Of a stretch of DNA of 64,000 nt, positions 10,384-20,800 are shown in pieces. The translations under genes and the position numbers were made by a program. Source of the DNA: Flavobacterium pectinovorum. Lineage in GTDB: Bacteria > Bacteroidota > Bacteroidia > Flavobacteriales > Flavobacteriaceae. The stretch covers positions 1 through 64,000 of the forward strand of contig NZ_RCZH01000014.1 in the NCBI RefSeq assembly GCF_006438875.1, written 5' to 3'. The notes under the pieces were generated by a model that worked only from the letters and a program-made list of their open reading frames with translations, was not told the DNA's origin and did not search any database. Position 1 is the first letter of the stretch. Each line of letters starts with the position of its first letter.

Positions 10384-10740
10384 AAGCAGGTAGAAGGGCA
10401 ATAAAAAAGGATAATCTTTTTACATTTTTAATACTTTTGAAAGCAATTTCGGCAAAATGTAATGGTATAAATCATTGTAAAAAAGGGTACTAACAATTTA
10501 CAAAATATTAATTAACTAACTATAAAACAGCTAATTATAATTCAATTCCTACTAATTTTTAAGTAATTTCTCATAAAGATATTTTTTTAATGCAGTTCAT
10601 CATTTAAATAATGTAACTCATCCAAATAAATAAAATCCTTATTCTGACTTTTTACGGCTTAATTCCCTTATTTGAAAAAAGTGAGGGCAATTTAATCTCA
10701 AAAAACGTCTAAGAATGAGTTAAACTCAAAATTATTGCAC

Positions 10741-10776
10741 AAAAAAATCCACTTGTAAGCAAACAAATGGATCTTA
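10741..10776 (-). terminator. Terminator of the delta-60 repeat gene
   Basis: TCCACTTGT and ACAAATGGA pair across a short loop. The single deviation is a G-U wobble in the minus-strand transcript, so the stem suits transcription of the 10798-14661 gene. An A run on the plus strand gives the U tract. Confidence 0.65.
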
Positions 10777-10797
10777 AATATTTTGAAAAACATCTTC

Positions 10798-13700
10798 TTA
10801 AAACGGAACTTTTTTTGTCATCGAATGCCCATTTTCCAAAGTCACTTTTACAAGTAAAATTTGACGTCCTGAAAACACATTTTGAATAGATAATTTAGCA
10901 GAGTCAATTTTATCTTTTTTATAAATCGTTTTTCCCGAAATATCAAAAACAGCAACTTCACTAATATTCTGATCAGCAGCAGTAATAAAAATCGCTTTAT
11001 CTTTTTTCCAAATTACAACATCATTATTTCTATACTCAAAATTATCAACGCCTAATTTTTTATTATTATTAGTAAACCTCAAGATAAAACGATCATTAAA
11101 AGTGCCTTTTAGCGCATTAAACTGATATGGAGATTCGTTTAAATTATGAATAGTTTTCAAATCGGTATCTTCTATAAAAACATCTATTTCTTCAAAAACT
11201 GCATCTTTATGGTCAATGCTAAAATTAAAATTACCTTCGATTCCTGCTTTAAAACCTAAAACAATAGAATCCTTTTCTGTAAAAGGCAAAGCTCGTCCCT
11301 GGATTACAAGTTTCTTGTTTTCGATAATACTATAAAAATCTATAAATTGATTTCCGTTCAAATTCTCCGCATCATAATTATCATCAAGTCCGTTTGTCGC
11401 TCCTTTTATATAACCTAGCAGGATTTGTTTAAAAGCACCATCATTATTTCTCAGATTCAGCCAAATTCTGTGTTTTTCGACTTTGCTTTCACTTGGGACT
11501 TTATAATTATTTGCAGGTTTAAAAAAACTTGAATTTTTACCAATAATTCTCATTTGGTTTGTAAAGGCAGCAATTCCTAAATCTTTACTTTGTAGAAAAA
11601 AAGATTGTCCCGCTGCAATTGTCCCTTTTGGCTCAGTATTATTAATACCTAAATTTGTTGCAGCAGTTCCAACACCTCCAAGCAAATTATAAGTAGCATA
11701 ATCGTCAGCTGTGTATTTATAATTGGTTATAGGTGTATTGTGCGTCCAGAAATAAAGCGCTCCTTTTATTTTTAAAGTATTATTAGTCAAAAAAATGTTT
11801 GCATCAACCGCCGACGGATAAGGGTTTCCAACTAAGTTATAACTGCCAGTCCCACCTAAATTAACTTCAATTTTTCCATTGTTTGGAATTCCTTTAAAAG
11901 TAGCTTCAAAAACAGATCGCTCCGTAATAGAAAAGTCCTGTGGCGCTCTAATAATATATCCTTTTCCAACAATCATACTATGTGAAGGTTGTTCAATCTT
12001 CCAGCTTTTTGTTAAGCTATCATACGATTCATATTTATCAATTAAAGTATTTGGAGAAACATCGATCAGTTTTTGATTTTCGACAGGAGAAGACCAATAC
12101 GTAAAATCATATCTCCCGACTGGGTTTGTCTTTCTCTTAAAATGAATGATTCCGGTATTTATCATATCATCATCTGATTGATATAAACTCGCAGAATCTT
12201 CTAATACTAAAGTTCCTAAACCTAAATACGAAAATTCAATCCCAAAAGTATTTCCATTTAAGAGTGTTACAGTTTTCCCCTCGTCAATAGAACAACTGCA
12301 AACATTTGTCGTGGTCAAAGAAGGAAAGCTTTCTTTAAAAAACACTTCTTTTCCTCCCGACGGAAGTCCGTTATCCCAGGAAGTGCCATTCCAGGTTGTT
12401 GAATCCAGACAGAGTTTCAAACGCGCAATTCTATGTTTGGAAATCCCTGAAACCGAATTAAAGTTTCCTCCAATTAATAGTCTGTAATCCGATGTAAAAC
12501 TCATCGTAAAAAGGGTATTATTTAATGGAGCATTAAAAGAATTATCATAACTTCCTGTTTTTAACAATCGTATTAAGCGTTGAGAAAGTAGATTTTTATA
12601 CGTTCCGGAGAAAGTTCCTCCAACTAAAATTCTGTCATCCGGCTGAACTAAAATACTCCGAACTTCTCCTTTACTAAAACCAATATCTGATTCAAATGTT
12701 GTGTCTAAATCTCCATTAGAATTTAGCCGAAGAATTCGTTTTTGCGAGACTCCATTATACGTTAAAAAAGAACCTCCAACAATTATTTTTCCATCAGATT
12801 GTAGTGCGATTGCATATACATTTTTATCAAAACCATTACCAATATTAAAACCGAAATCAATACTTCCGTTTGAATTCAATCGGACCAAACGACCAAAAGT
12901 ATTTCCATTAAAACTATTAAATCTTCCCGCTGCCAAAATTTTTCCGTCAGGCTGAATTAAAACAGCTTCAATAATAGCATCAGCACCAAGACCAGCATTA
13001 AAACTATTATCGCGAGAACCATCTGATAATAATCTAACTATTCTTCCCGCGCCTGTTGAACCATTATACGTAGTAAAATTTCCGGCTACGATTACTTTTC
13101 CATCTAACTGAATTGCCATTGCATATATTTGGCTATTGAATCCTGAACCAATATTAAAGGTATTATCAAGGGTTCCATCAGGAAATATTCGAACAATCCG
13201 ATTGGTAAGAACATCATTATATTTTGTAAAATTTCCTCCAACTACAATTTTTCCATCTGATTGTAATACGGCTGATTTAATGAGGTTATTTGCTCCGGAT
13301 TTACCGGAATTAAAGGATGGATCAGAAAATCCATTTTCTAAAAGTCTGACAATTCTAAAAGCGGAATTACCATTAAACCTGGTAAAATTTCCAAAGATCA
13401 TTGCTTTACTATTTTCTAATGGCAAAATCCTTAAAACTGAATTATCAAAACCAACTCGTGCTGACAAATAACTGCTATCTTGTTCTCCATCTGAAGCAAC
13501 TTTTACCAATCGCCCTTGATTTTGTCCATCAAAAGTTAAAAAAGAACCTCCTATATACCAAGATCCATCTAAATCATTGGTTAATGCAAAAACAGAAGCT
13601 GAACCCGGTCCTGAACCCATATCAAAATCTGTTTTTAAAGTTCCATCAGGATTTAAAAGAAATACTCTATTAATATCATCTCCATTATATGAACCTGTAA

Positions 13701-14661
13701 AAGATCCTCCTACCATTATTTGTCCCAAAGAATTTGTCTTAATTATTTGCACAACGCCTCCGTTTATGCCGGAACCGGAAAGAAAACTATTGTCTATACT
13801 ACCGTTTTCATTTATGCGAATAATTCTATTTGCGGTAACGTCATTATATGTTGTAAAACTTCCGCCCAGTATAATTTTTCCATCATCCTGAACCGCTATA
13901 GCATTCACATCATCGTTAAAACCAGTTCCTATATTAAAAGTTGTGTCTGTACTTCCGTCAGGATTTAAACGGGCAATTTTATTGATCAGAACCCCATTAA
14001 ATGAGGTGAAATTTCCCGAGATCAGAATTTTTCCGTTTGGCAAAACTCTGGCATTTGTGATAATTACAGACGAACCTATACCCGTAATAAAAGTTGAATC
14101 TAAGGCTCCATTGGACAGCAAACGTGCAATTCTGTTTACAGTAACATTGTTGTATTTTGCAAAACTCCCGACAATAATAATTTTACCATCTGATTGTGGG
14201 CAAATATTATAAATAATACCTGTTGACGCTCCTATAGAGGTAGTGAATGTATTATCAGGTGTTCCGTCTTCATTTAAGCGAATAAGTCTTCCTGAACTAT
14301 TATCATTATAAGATGTAAAACTACCTCCAACTATTATTTTTCCGTCAGGCTGAATGAGCGTTGTATATATTTTACCATTAAATCCTGTTCCTGCAGCAAA
14401 ACTTTCGTCTATTGTGCCATCAGGTTTTAATCGGGTTAGGTAAGCGCTTGGTATTCCGTTAAGGCTTAAATAATCTCCTCCAACGATAAGATTTTCATTT
14501 GACTGCAACGACAAAGTCCGAATTGTATTGTCGAAACCATCTCCACTTAATCCATTATCAAATGTGTTAAAAGCAATATCCACTTTACCCTGTTGCGCAT
14601 AAAGGTGTGGGCTAAATGTTGAACTAATTAAAATTAAGGAGCATACTATCTTTCTAATCAA
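10798..14661 (-). CDS. Secreted delta-60 repeat (beta-propeller-like) protein with T9SS sorting domain
   Basis: 1287 residues. The start is TTG at 14661: an in-frame TAG lies two codons upstream and the signal peptide (MIRKIVCSLILISS, then LYAQ) has no other Met. The paralogue starting at 23315 begins with ATG and the same IRK. Residues about 30-745 are repeats of 50-60 residues with IQPDGKIIVGGSF, NRIVRL and NPDGTLDNTFN motifs, the pattern of the delta-60 repeat family, which probably folds as beta-propellers. Residues about 760-1287 are a diverged copy of the C-terminal module (RYDFTYWSSPV, LWLNLRN), ending in a sorting signal (FDISGKTIYKKDK). This is the least similar module of the set. 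Likely surface exposed; function unknown. Confidence 0.87.
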   Translation of the reverse strand: MIRKIVCSLILISSTFSPHLYAQQGKVDIAFNTFDNGLSGDGFDNTIRTLSLQSNENLIVGGDYLSLNGIPSAYLTRLKPDGTIDESFAAGTGFNGKIYTTLIQPDGKIIVGGSFTSYNDNSSGRLIRLNEDGTPDNTFTTSIGASTGIIYNICPQSDGKIIIVGSFAKYNNVTVNRIARLLSNGALDSTFITGIGSSVIITNARVLPNGKILISGNFTSFNGVLINKIARLNPDGSTDTTFNIGTGFNDDVNAIAVQDDGKIILGGSFTTYNDVTANRIIRINENGSIDNSFLSGSGINGGVVQIIKTNSLGQIMVGGSFTGSYNGDDINRVFLLNPDGTLKTDFDMGSGPGSASVFALTNDLDGSWYIGGSFLTFDGQNQGRLVKVASDGEQDSSYLSARVGFDNSVLRILPLENSKAMIFGNFTRFNGNSAFRIVRLLENGFSDPSFNSGKSGANNLIKSAVLQSDGKIVVGGNFTKYNDVLTNRIVRIFPDGTLDNTFNIGSGFNSQIYAMAIQLDGKVIVAGNFTTYNGSTGAGRIVRLLSDGSRDNSFNAGLGADAIIEAVLIQPDGKILAAGRFNSFNGNTFGRLVRLNSNGSIDFGFNIGNGFDKNVYAIALQSDGKIIVGGSFLTYNGVSQKRILRLNSNGDLDTTFESDIGFSKGEVRSILVQPDDRILVGGTFSGTYKNLLSQRLIRLLKTGSYDNSFNAPLNNTLFTMSFTSDYRLLIGGNFNSVSGISKHRIARLKLCLDSTTWNGTSWDNGLPSGGKEVFFKESFPSLTTTNVCSCSIDEGKTVTLLNGNTFGIEFSYLGLGTLVLEDSASLYQSDDDMINTGIIHFKRKTNPVGRYDFTYWSSPVENQKLIDVSPNTLIDKYESYDSLTKSWKIEQPSHSMIVGKGYIIRAPQDFSITERSVFEATFKGIPNNGKIEVNLGGTGSYNLVGNPYPSAVDANIFLTNNTLKIKGALYFWTHNTPITNYKYTADDYATYNLLGGVGTAATNLGINNTEPKGTIAAGQSFFLQSKDLGIAAFTNQMRIIGKNSSFFKPANNYKVPSESKVEKHRIWLNLRNNDGAFKQILLGYIKGATNGLDDNYDAENLNGNQFIDFYSIIENKKLVIQGRALPFTEKDSIVLGFKAGIEGNFNFSIDHKDAVFEEIDVFIEDTDLKTIHNLNESPYQFNALKGTFNDRFILRFTNNNKKLGVDNFEYRNNDVVIWKKDKAIFITAADQNISEVAVFDISGKTIYKKDKIDSAKLSIQNVFSGRQILLVKVTLENGHSMTKKVPF

Positions 14662-14767
14662 AATCTAAAATTTCAGGTTATTATTATTTGTAAGAATAAA
14701 CCGAAATGTAAAGCTCTTTTAGGAAAGTTGCAATACCCACTTTAGGTGATATTTGTTATTCATAAAT

Positions 14768-14804
14768 AAAAAAATCCATTCCGAAAAACGGAATGGATTT
14801 TTTT
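14768..14804 (-). terminator. Terminator of the 14844-23315 gene
   Basis: Perfect inverted repeat with stem ATCCATTCCG / CGGAATGGAT extended by A and T runs, loop AAAAA. It lies between the stop codon of the giant adhesin and the start of the delta-60 gene. The core stem matches 4749-4775. Confidence 0.9.
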
Positions 14805-14843
14805 ATTTAAAATAGTAAAGACGTATTAAATCTTTATAATCAT

Positions 14844-17800
14844 TTATTGAAATATGATTTTTTTGGTTGTTGTAAAATCATTTTCCAAAGTAACTTTTAC
14901 TAATAAAACCTGATTGCTTGATTGTAAATTTGGTATTTGCAATTCAGCCGTTCCAACTTTCTTTTTATTATAAAGAAGTTGTCCGTTAATATCGTAAATA
15001 GTTACTTCTTTGATAGTTTCTTTAGTAGCGGTTACTTTGATTGTTTTATCTTTTATGGAAACAAAAACACTATTTTCAAGATTTTCAAAATCTCCTGTTC
15101 CAAGCGTTTTCTTTGTATAAGCAATTGTAAAACGATCCACAAAAGTTCCTATCGCAGTTGTAAACGTATAATTTGCTGCTCTTAAATCTATGACAGTACC
15201 TGTTACTTTATCTTCTAAATAAATTGCCTGATTATTGAATAAACCATCAGCGTGATCAATAGCGATTGTAAAATCACCGGCAACTGTTGTTTTGTATCCT
15301 AACGGAACTCTATCACTATCTACAAACGGTATAGCTCGTCCTTGAATACTTAATTTTAGCGCTTCATTAATACTATAGAAGTCTATAAAACTATTACCAT
15401 TCATTGAAGTAGCATCATAGTTAACATCCCAGTCATTTGTTGCACCTTCTATATATCCTACCAAAGCTTGTTTAAAAGCTCCTTTAGCATTAGTAAAATT
15501 TAACCATAAACGATTTTTCTCTATAGCATTTGATTTTTTTGTTTTATAGAATTGATCATTTCTTCCGTCGATTCTCATACCATTTGTGAACTGAACATTT
15601 CCTGATATGGAAGCTTTCATAAAGAAAGATTGACAAGCCGCTATTTCTCCTGTTGGCGGTGGTCCGAAAGATCCGTCAGGAAGTTTTGCACCTGTTCCTG
15701 TTGATCCTGTTAAGTTATAAACCGCATAATCATTACTGGTATAATCATAAGTACCACCTACAGATGGTGTATTACTTGGAGGAGAGTTATGTGTCCAGAA
15801 ATATAGTGATCCTACATCTACAGATGGAGTGGCAAGATGATTAATATTAATCAATTCGTCGGCATCTATTGCTGATGGATAAGGGTTCCCTACTAAACTC
15901 CATTTTGTAGCATAAATTGGAACAGAATAATCTCCGTTATTTGGAACTCCTGTAAAAACTGCCGGATAAACTGCAGCATTAGTTAGTGAAAAAGTTTGTG
16001 GCGCTCTCACTGTATATCCTACAGCAGGAACCATTACTCGCGTTCCGTTTAAACTAATGTCCCACGCTGATGCTTGTGCATCATAACTGTTGTATTTATC
16101 CAGTAATGTATTTGGTGACAAATCATGAAGCGTATAAGGCTGAGCACTATTTACTATTGGTGTTGACCAATATGTAAAATCATAACGACGAACTGGTTCT
16201 GTATCTCTGTTATATATAATGTTTCCAATATTGACAGCATTTGTTGTTTGTACTAAACTGGCATCATTCTGAAAAATCAAAGATCCGGAAGTAGCAACTG
16301 TTACAATACCCACTACTTTTAGTGTGTTTTTGCTGTTTACTGTCAATGAAGCATTACTGTTTACGTTAAGTGTATAGGCGTTGGCAACAACTCCAATACC
16401 TGTAATCGCCGGAGCATGAGGCACGGTCGCTACATCTGGTATTACAACACAATCTGTTGGTGTTGGTACTGCTGTCGAAGGATTCCAGTTTGCAGGATCG
16501 CTCCAATTGCTGTCTTTGATTCCTGTCCAAGTTTTAGAAGAAGCAGTATTAATAACCACATTGGCAGAAGCCAAAGAACTACAAGTATTAGTTGCACCCT
16601 GAACGGTAAAAGTATAGTTACCAGGAGCAAGATTATCTACGTTATATGTTGATCCTGTACCAGTATAGGTAATACCCGGAAATGACCCACCTTGTGTAAT
16701 TGTCCATGTACCAGAAGGTAAATTACTCAATGGGATTTTACCTATCGATGAAGCACATGTTGGTTGTGTTACCGTTCCTGTAATTGGAGTCGATGGTAAT
16801 GCATTTACAGTCATTGTTATTGTATTCGAAGTAGCTGGACTTCCTGTCAAACAAGGACTGGCATTCGAAGTCATTACAACTTTAATAGCATCATTATTAG
16901 CTAAAGTACTGCTGCTGTAAGTCGAGCCTGTTCCAACCTGCGTTAATCCATTAAACCATTGATATGTTGGAGTAGTTCCGCCATTGGTTGCAGTCGCTGT
17001 AAAAGTTACCGATGTTCCCGCACAAATTGCTCCGGAAGGTGAAGCAGCAATACTAACGCTTGCGGCAAGATCTGGGGAAACTGTTACTGATACTTCGTTA
17101 GAAACAATTGGACTTCCGCATGATGGTGTTGAAGTACAAACTATAAGCCAGTTTCCAACTCCTAAATTTGCTCCTGTTGGAGTAAAAGTTACTGCTGTTG
17201 CTGATGCAATAGGTGTAATTGTTCCTCCAGTAACCGAGCGTTTACCCCACTGACGAGGAGTTATTGTACCACCACCCGTTTCTGCTACTGTCAAAAGTGT
17301 CCCTGAACTTATTAAACATAATGCCTGACCACCTGTTGGTGTGATTGCAACTGCTGATAAATTTGGGGTTACAGTAACTGTTGTTGAAACTGTTGATGAA
17401 CTACTACAACCATTAGCTTTGACACTTATAGTTGCCGAACCTGAGAATCCTGCAGCCCAAGTAACAGTTCCTGTTGTTCCGGTTCCTGAGATTGTATTCC
17501 CAGCGCCCGTAACAGTCCAAGTATAACTGGTCGCATTGGTAGCTGAGGTCGTATATGTAGTGTTTGAACTACCCTGACAAATCGTAGTTGCTGCTGGTGT
17601 AACTGCCGTTGGTGTACCAACTGTTGGAGTTACATTAACTGTTGTTGAAACCGTTGATGAAGTACCACAACCATTCGCGACAACACTTATAGTTGCCGAA
17701 CCTGAAAATCCCGCAGCCCAAGTAACCGTTCCAGTAGTTCCGGTTCCAGAGATTGTATTTCCTGAACCACTAATTGTCCAGGTATAACTCGTAGCATTGG

Positions 17801-20800
17801 TAGCTGAGGTCGTATATGTAGTGTTTGAACTACCCTGACAAATCGTAGTTGCTGCTGGTGTAACTGCCGTTGGTGTACCAACTGTTGGAGTTACATTAAC
17901 TGTTGTTGAAACCGTTGATGAAGTACCACAACCATTAGCTACAACACTTATAGTTGCCGAACCTGAAAATCCCGCAGCCCAAGTAACCGTTCCAGTAGTT
18001 CCGGTTCCAGAGATTGTATTCCCAGCACCCGTAACAGTCCAGGTATAGCTGGTCGCATTGGTAGCAGAAGTCGTATATGTAGTATTTGAACTACCCTGAC
18101 AAATTGTAGTTGCTGCGGGTGTGACTGCCGTTGGGGTACCAACTGTTGGAGTTACAGTAACTGTTGTTGAAACTGTTGATGAAGTACCACAACCATTCGC
18201 GACAACACTTATAGTTGCCGAACCTGAGAAGCCCGCAGCCCAAGTAACCGTTCCCGTAGTTCCGGTTCCAGAGATTGTATTTCCTGAACCACTAATTGTC
18301 CAGGTATAACTCGTAGCATTGGTAGCTGAGGTCGTATATGTAGTGTTTGAACTACCCTGACAAATCGTAGTTGTTGCGGGTGTAACTGCCGTTGGCGTAC
18401 CAACTGTTGGAGTTACAGTAACTGTTGTTGAAACTGTTGATGAACTACTACAACCATTAGCTTTGACGCTTATAGTTGCCGAACCTGAGAATCCCGCAGC
18501 CCAAGTAACCGTTCCAGTAGTTCCGGTTCCAGAGATTGTATTCCCAGCACCCGTAACAGTCCAGGTATAGCTGGTAGCATTGGTAGCTGAAGTCGTATAT
18601 GTAGTATTTGAACTACCCTGACAAATTGTAGTTGCTGCGGGTGTGACTGCCGTTGGCGTACCAACTGTTGGAGTTACAGTAACTGTTGTTGAAACTGTTG
18701 ATGAAGTACCACAACCATTCGCGACAACACTTATAGTTGCCGAACCTGAGAATCCCGCAGCCCAAGTAACCGTTCCTGTAGTTCCGGCTCCTGAGATTGT
18801 ATTTCCTGAACCACTAACTGTCCAGGTATAACTCGTAGCATTGGTAGCTGAGGTCGTATATGTAGTGTTTGAACTACCCTGACAAATTGTAGTTGTTGCG
18901 GGTGTAATTGCCGTTGGGGTACCAACTGTTGGAGTTACAGTAACTGTTGTTGAAACTGTTGATGAAGTACCACAACCGTTCGCGACAACACTTATAGTTG
19001 CCGAACCTGAGAATCCCGCAGCCCAAGTAACCGTTCCAGTAGTTCCGGTTCCAGAGATTGTGTTTCCTGAACCACTAACTGTCCAGGTATAACTCGTAGC
19101 ATTGGTAGCTGAGGTCGTATATGTAGTGTTTGAACTACCCTGACAAATCGTAGTTGCTGCTGGTGTAACTGCCGTTGGTGTACCAACTGTTGGAGTTACA
19201 GTAACTGTTGTTGAAACTGTTGATGAAGTACCACAACCATTAGCTTTGACGCTTATAGTTGCCAAACCTGAAAATCCTGCCGCCCAAGTAACCGTTCCAG
19301 TAGTTCCGGTTCCAGAGATTGTGTTTCCTGAACCACTAACTGTCCAGGTATAACTCGTAGCATTGGTAGCTGAAGTCGTATATGTAGTGTTTGAACTACC
19401 CTGACAAATCGTAGTTGCTGCTGGTGTAACTGCCGTTGGAGTACCAACTGTTGGAGTTACATTAACTGTTGTTGAAACCGTTGATGAAGTACCACAACCA
19501 TTCGCGACAACACTTATAGTTGCCGAACCTGAAAATCCCGCAGCCCAAGTAACCGTTCCAGTAGTTCCGGTTCCAGAGATTGTGTTTCCTGAACCGCTAA
19601 CTGTCCAGGTATAACTCGTAGCATTGGTAGCCGAAGTCGTATATGTAGTGTTTGAACTACCCTGACAAATCGTAGTTGCTGCTGGTGTAACTGCCGTTGG
19701 AGTACCAACTGTTGGAGTTACATTAACTGTTGTTGAAACTGTTGATGAAGTACCACAACCATTAGCTACAACACTTATAGTTGCCGAACCTGAGAATCCC
19801 GCAGCCCAAGTAACCGTTCCAGTAGTTCCGGTTCCTGAGATTGTGTTTCCTGAACCACTAACTGTCCAGGTATAACTCGTAGCATTGGTAGCCGAAGTCG
19901 TATATGTAGTGTTTGAACTACCCTGACAAATCGTAGTTGCTGCTGGTGTAACTGCCGTTGGAGTACCAACTGTTGTAGTTACATTAACTGTTGTTGAAAC
20001 TGTTGATGAAGTACCACAACCATTAGCTACAACACTTATAGTTGCCGAACCTGAGAATCCCGCAGCCCAAGTAACCGTTCCAGTAGTTCCGGTTCCTGAG
20101 ATTGTGTTTCCTGAACCACTAACTGTCCAGGTATAACTCGTAGCATTGGTAGCTGAGGTCGTATATGTAGTGTTTGAACTACCCTGACAAATCGTAGTTG
20201 CTGCTGGTGTAACTGCCGTTGGGGTACCAACTGTTGGAGTTACAACTACGTTATAAGTCGCTGTAGCTGATAAACAAGGTCCATTTGACACGGTCATTGT
20301 TAAAGTAACTGTATTTCCTGCATCTCCTGATGCAGGTGTATAAGTTGGTGTTAATGTTGTTGCATTACTTAATGAACCTGAACCGTTATGTGACCATAAT
20401 ATAGTTCCATTCGTTGCACTTGCACCACTTACTAAGGCAGTTCCAGTTTGGCATATTGTCTGGTTGCCTCCTGCACTTGCTGTTGGAGTAGGTAAGGTTA
20501 TGGTAACTCTACCCATACCACCTACACCACCAGAACTGGAGGTACCATTTGTGTTACGTCCGCCTGCTCCTCCACCGCCAGGTGCAGTTCCAGCTGCTCC
20601 ATTACCGTTAGTAGTCGTTCCGGCAGTCATTGCACCTCCGTTAGCTCCCGCACTTCCATTACCTGCAATACGATTAGTACCCGTTAAATTTGCTGAACCC
20701 CCAGCTGCACCATATGTATTAGTAGCTGTGCCACCAACATTTCCAGCTGCAACAGCAGTTCCTCCAGTTCCATTATTAGTTGTGCTATTTCCTACCACTC

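Noticed and set aside
17426..20230. Series of about 64-codon minus-strand frames (MVHQRQLHQQQL type) every 261 bp
   Set aside because: They are another frame of the tandem repeat within the giant adhesin and repeat only because the repeat does.
1..20240. Regularly spaced repeats suggestive of CRISPR
   Set aside because: The repeats are 261 or 285 bp, contiguous, in frame and without spacers. No cas genes are present.
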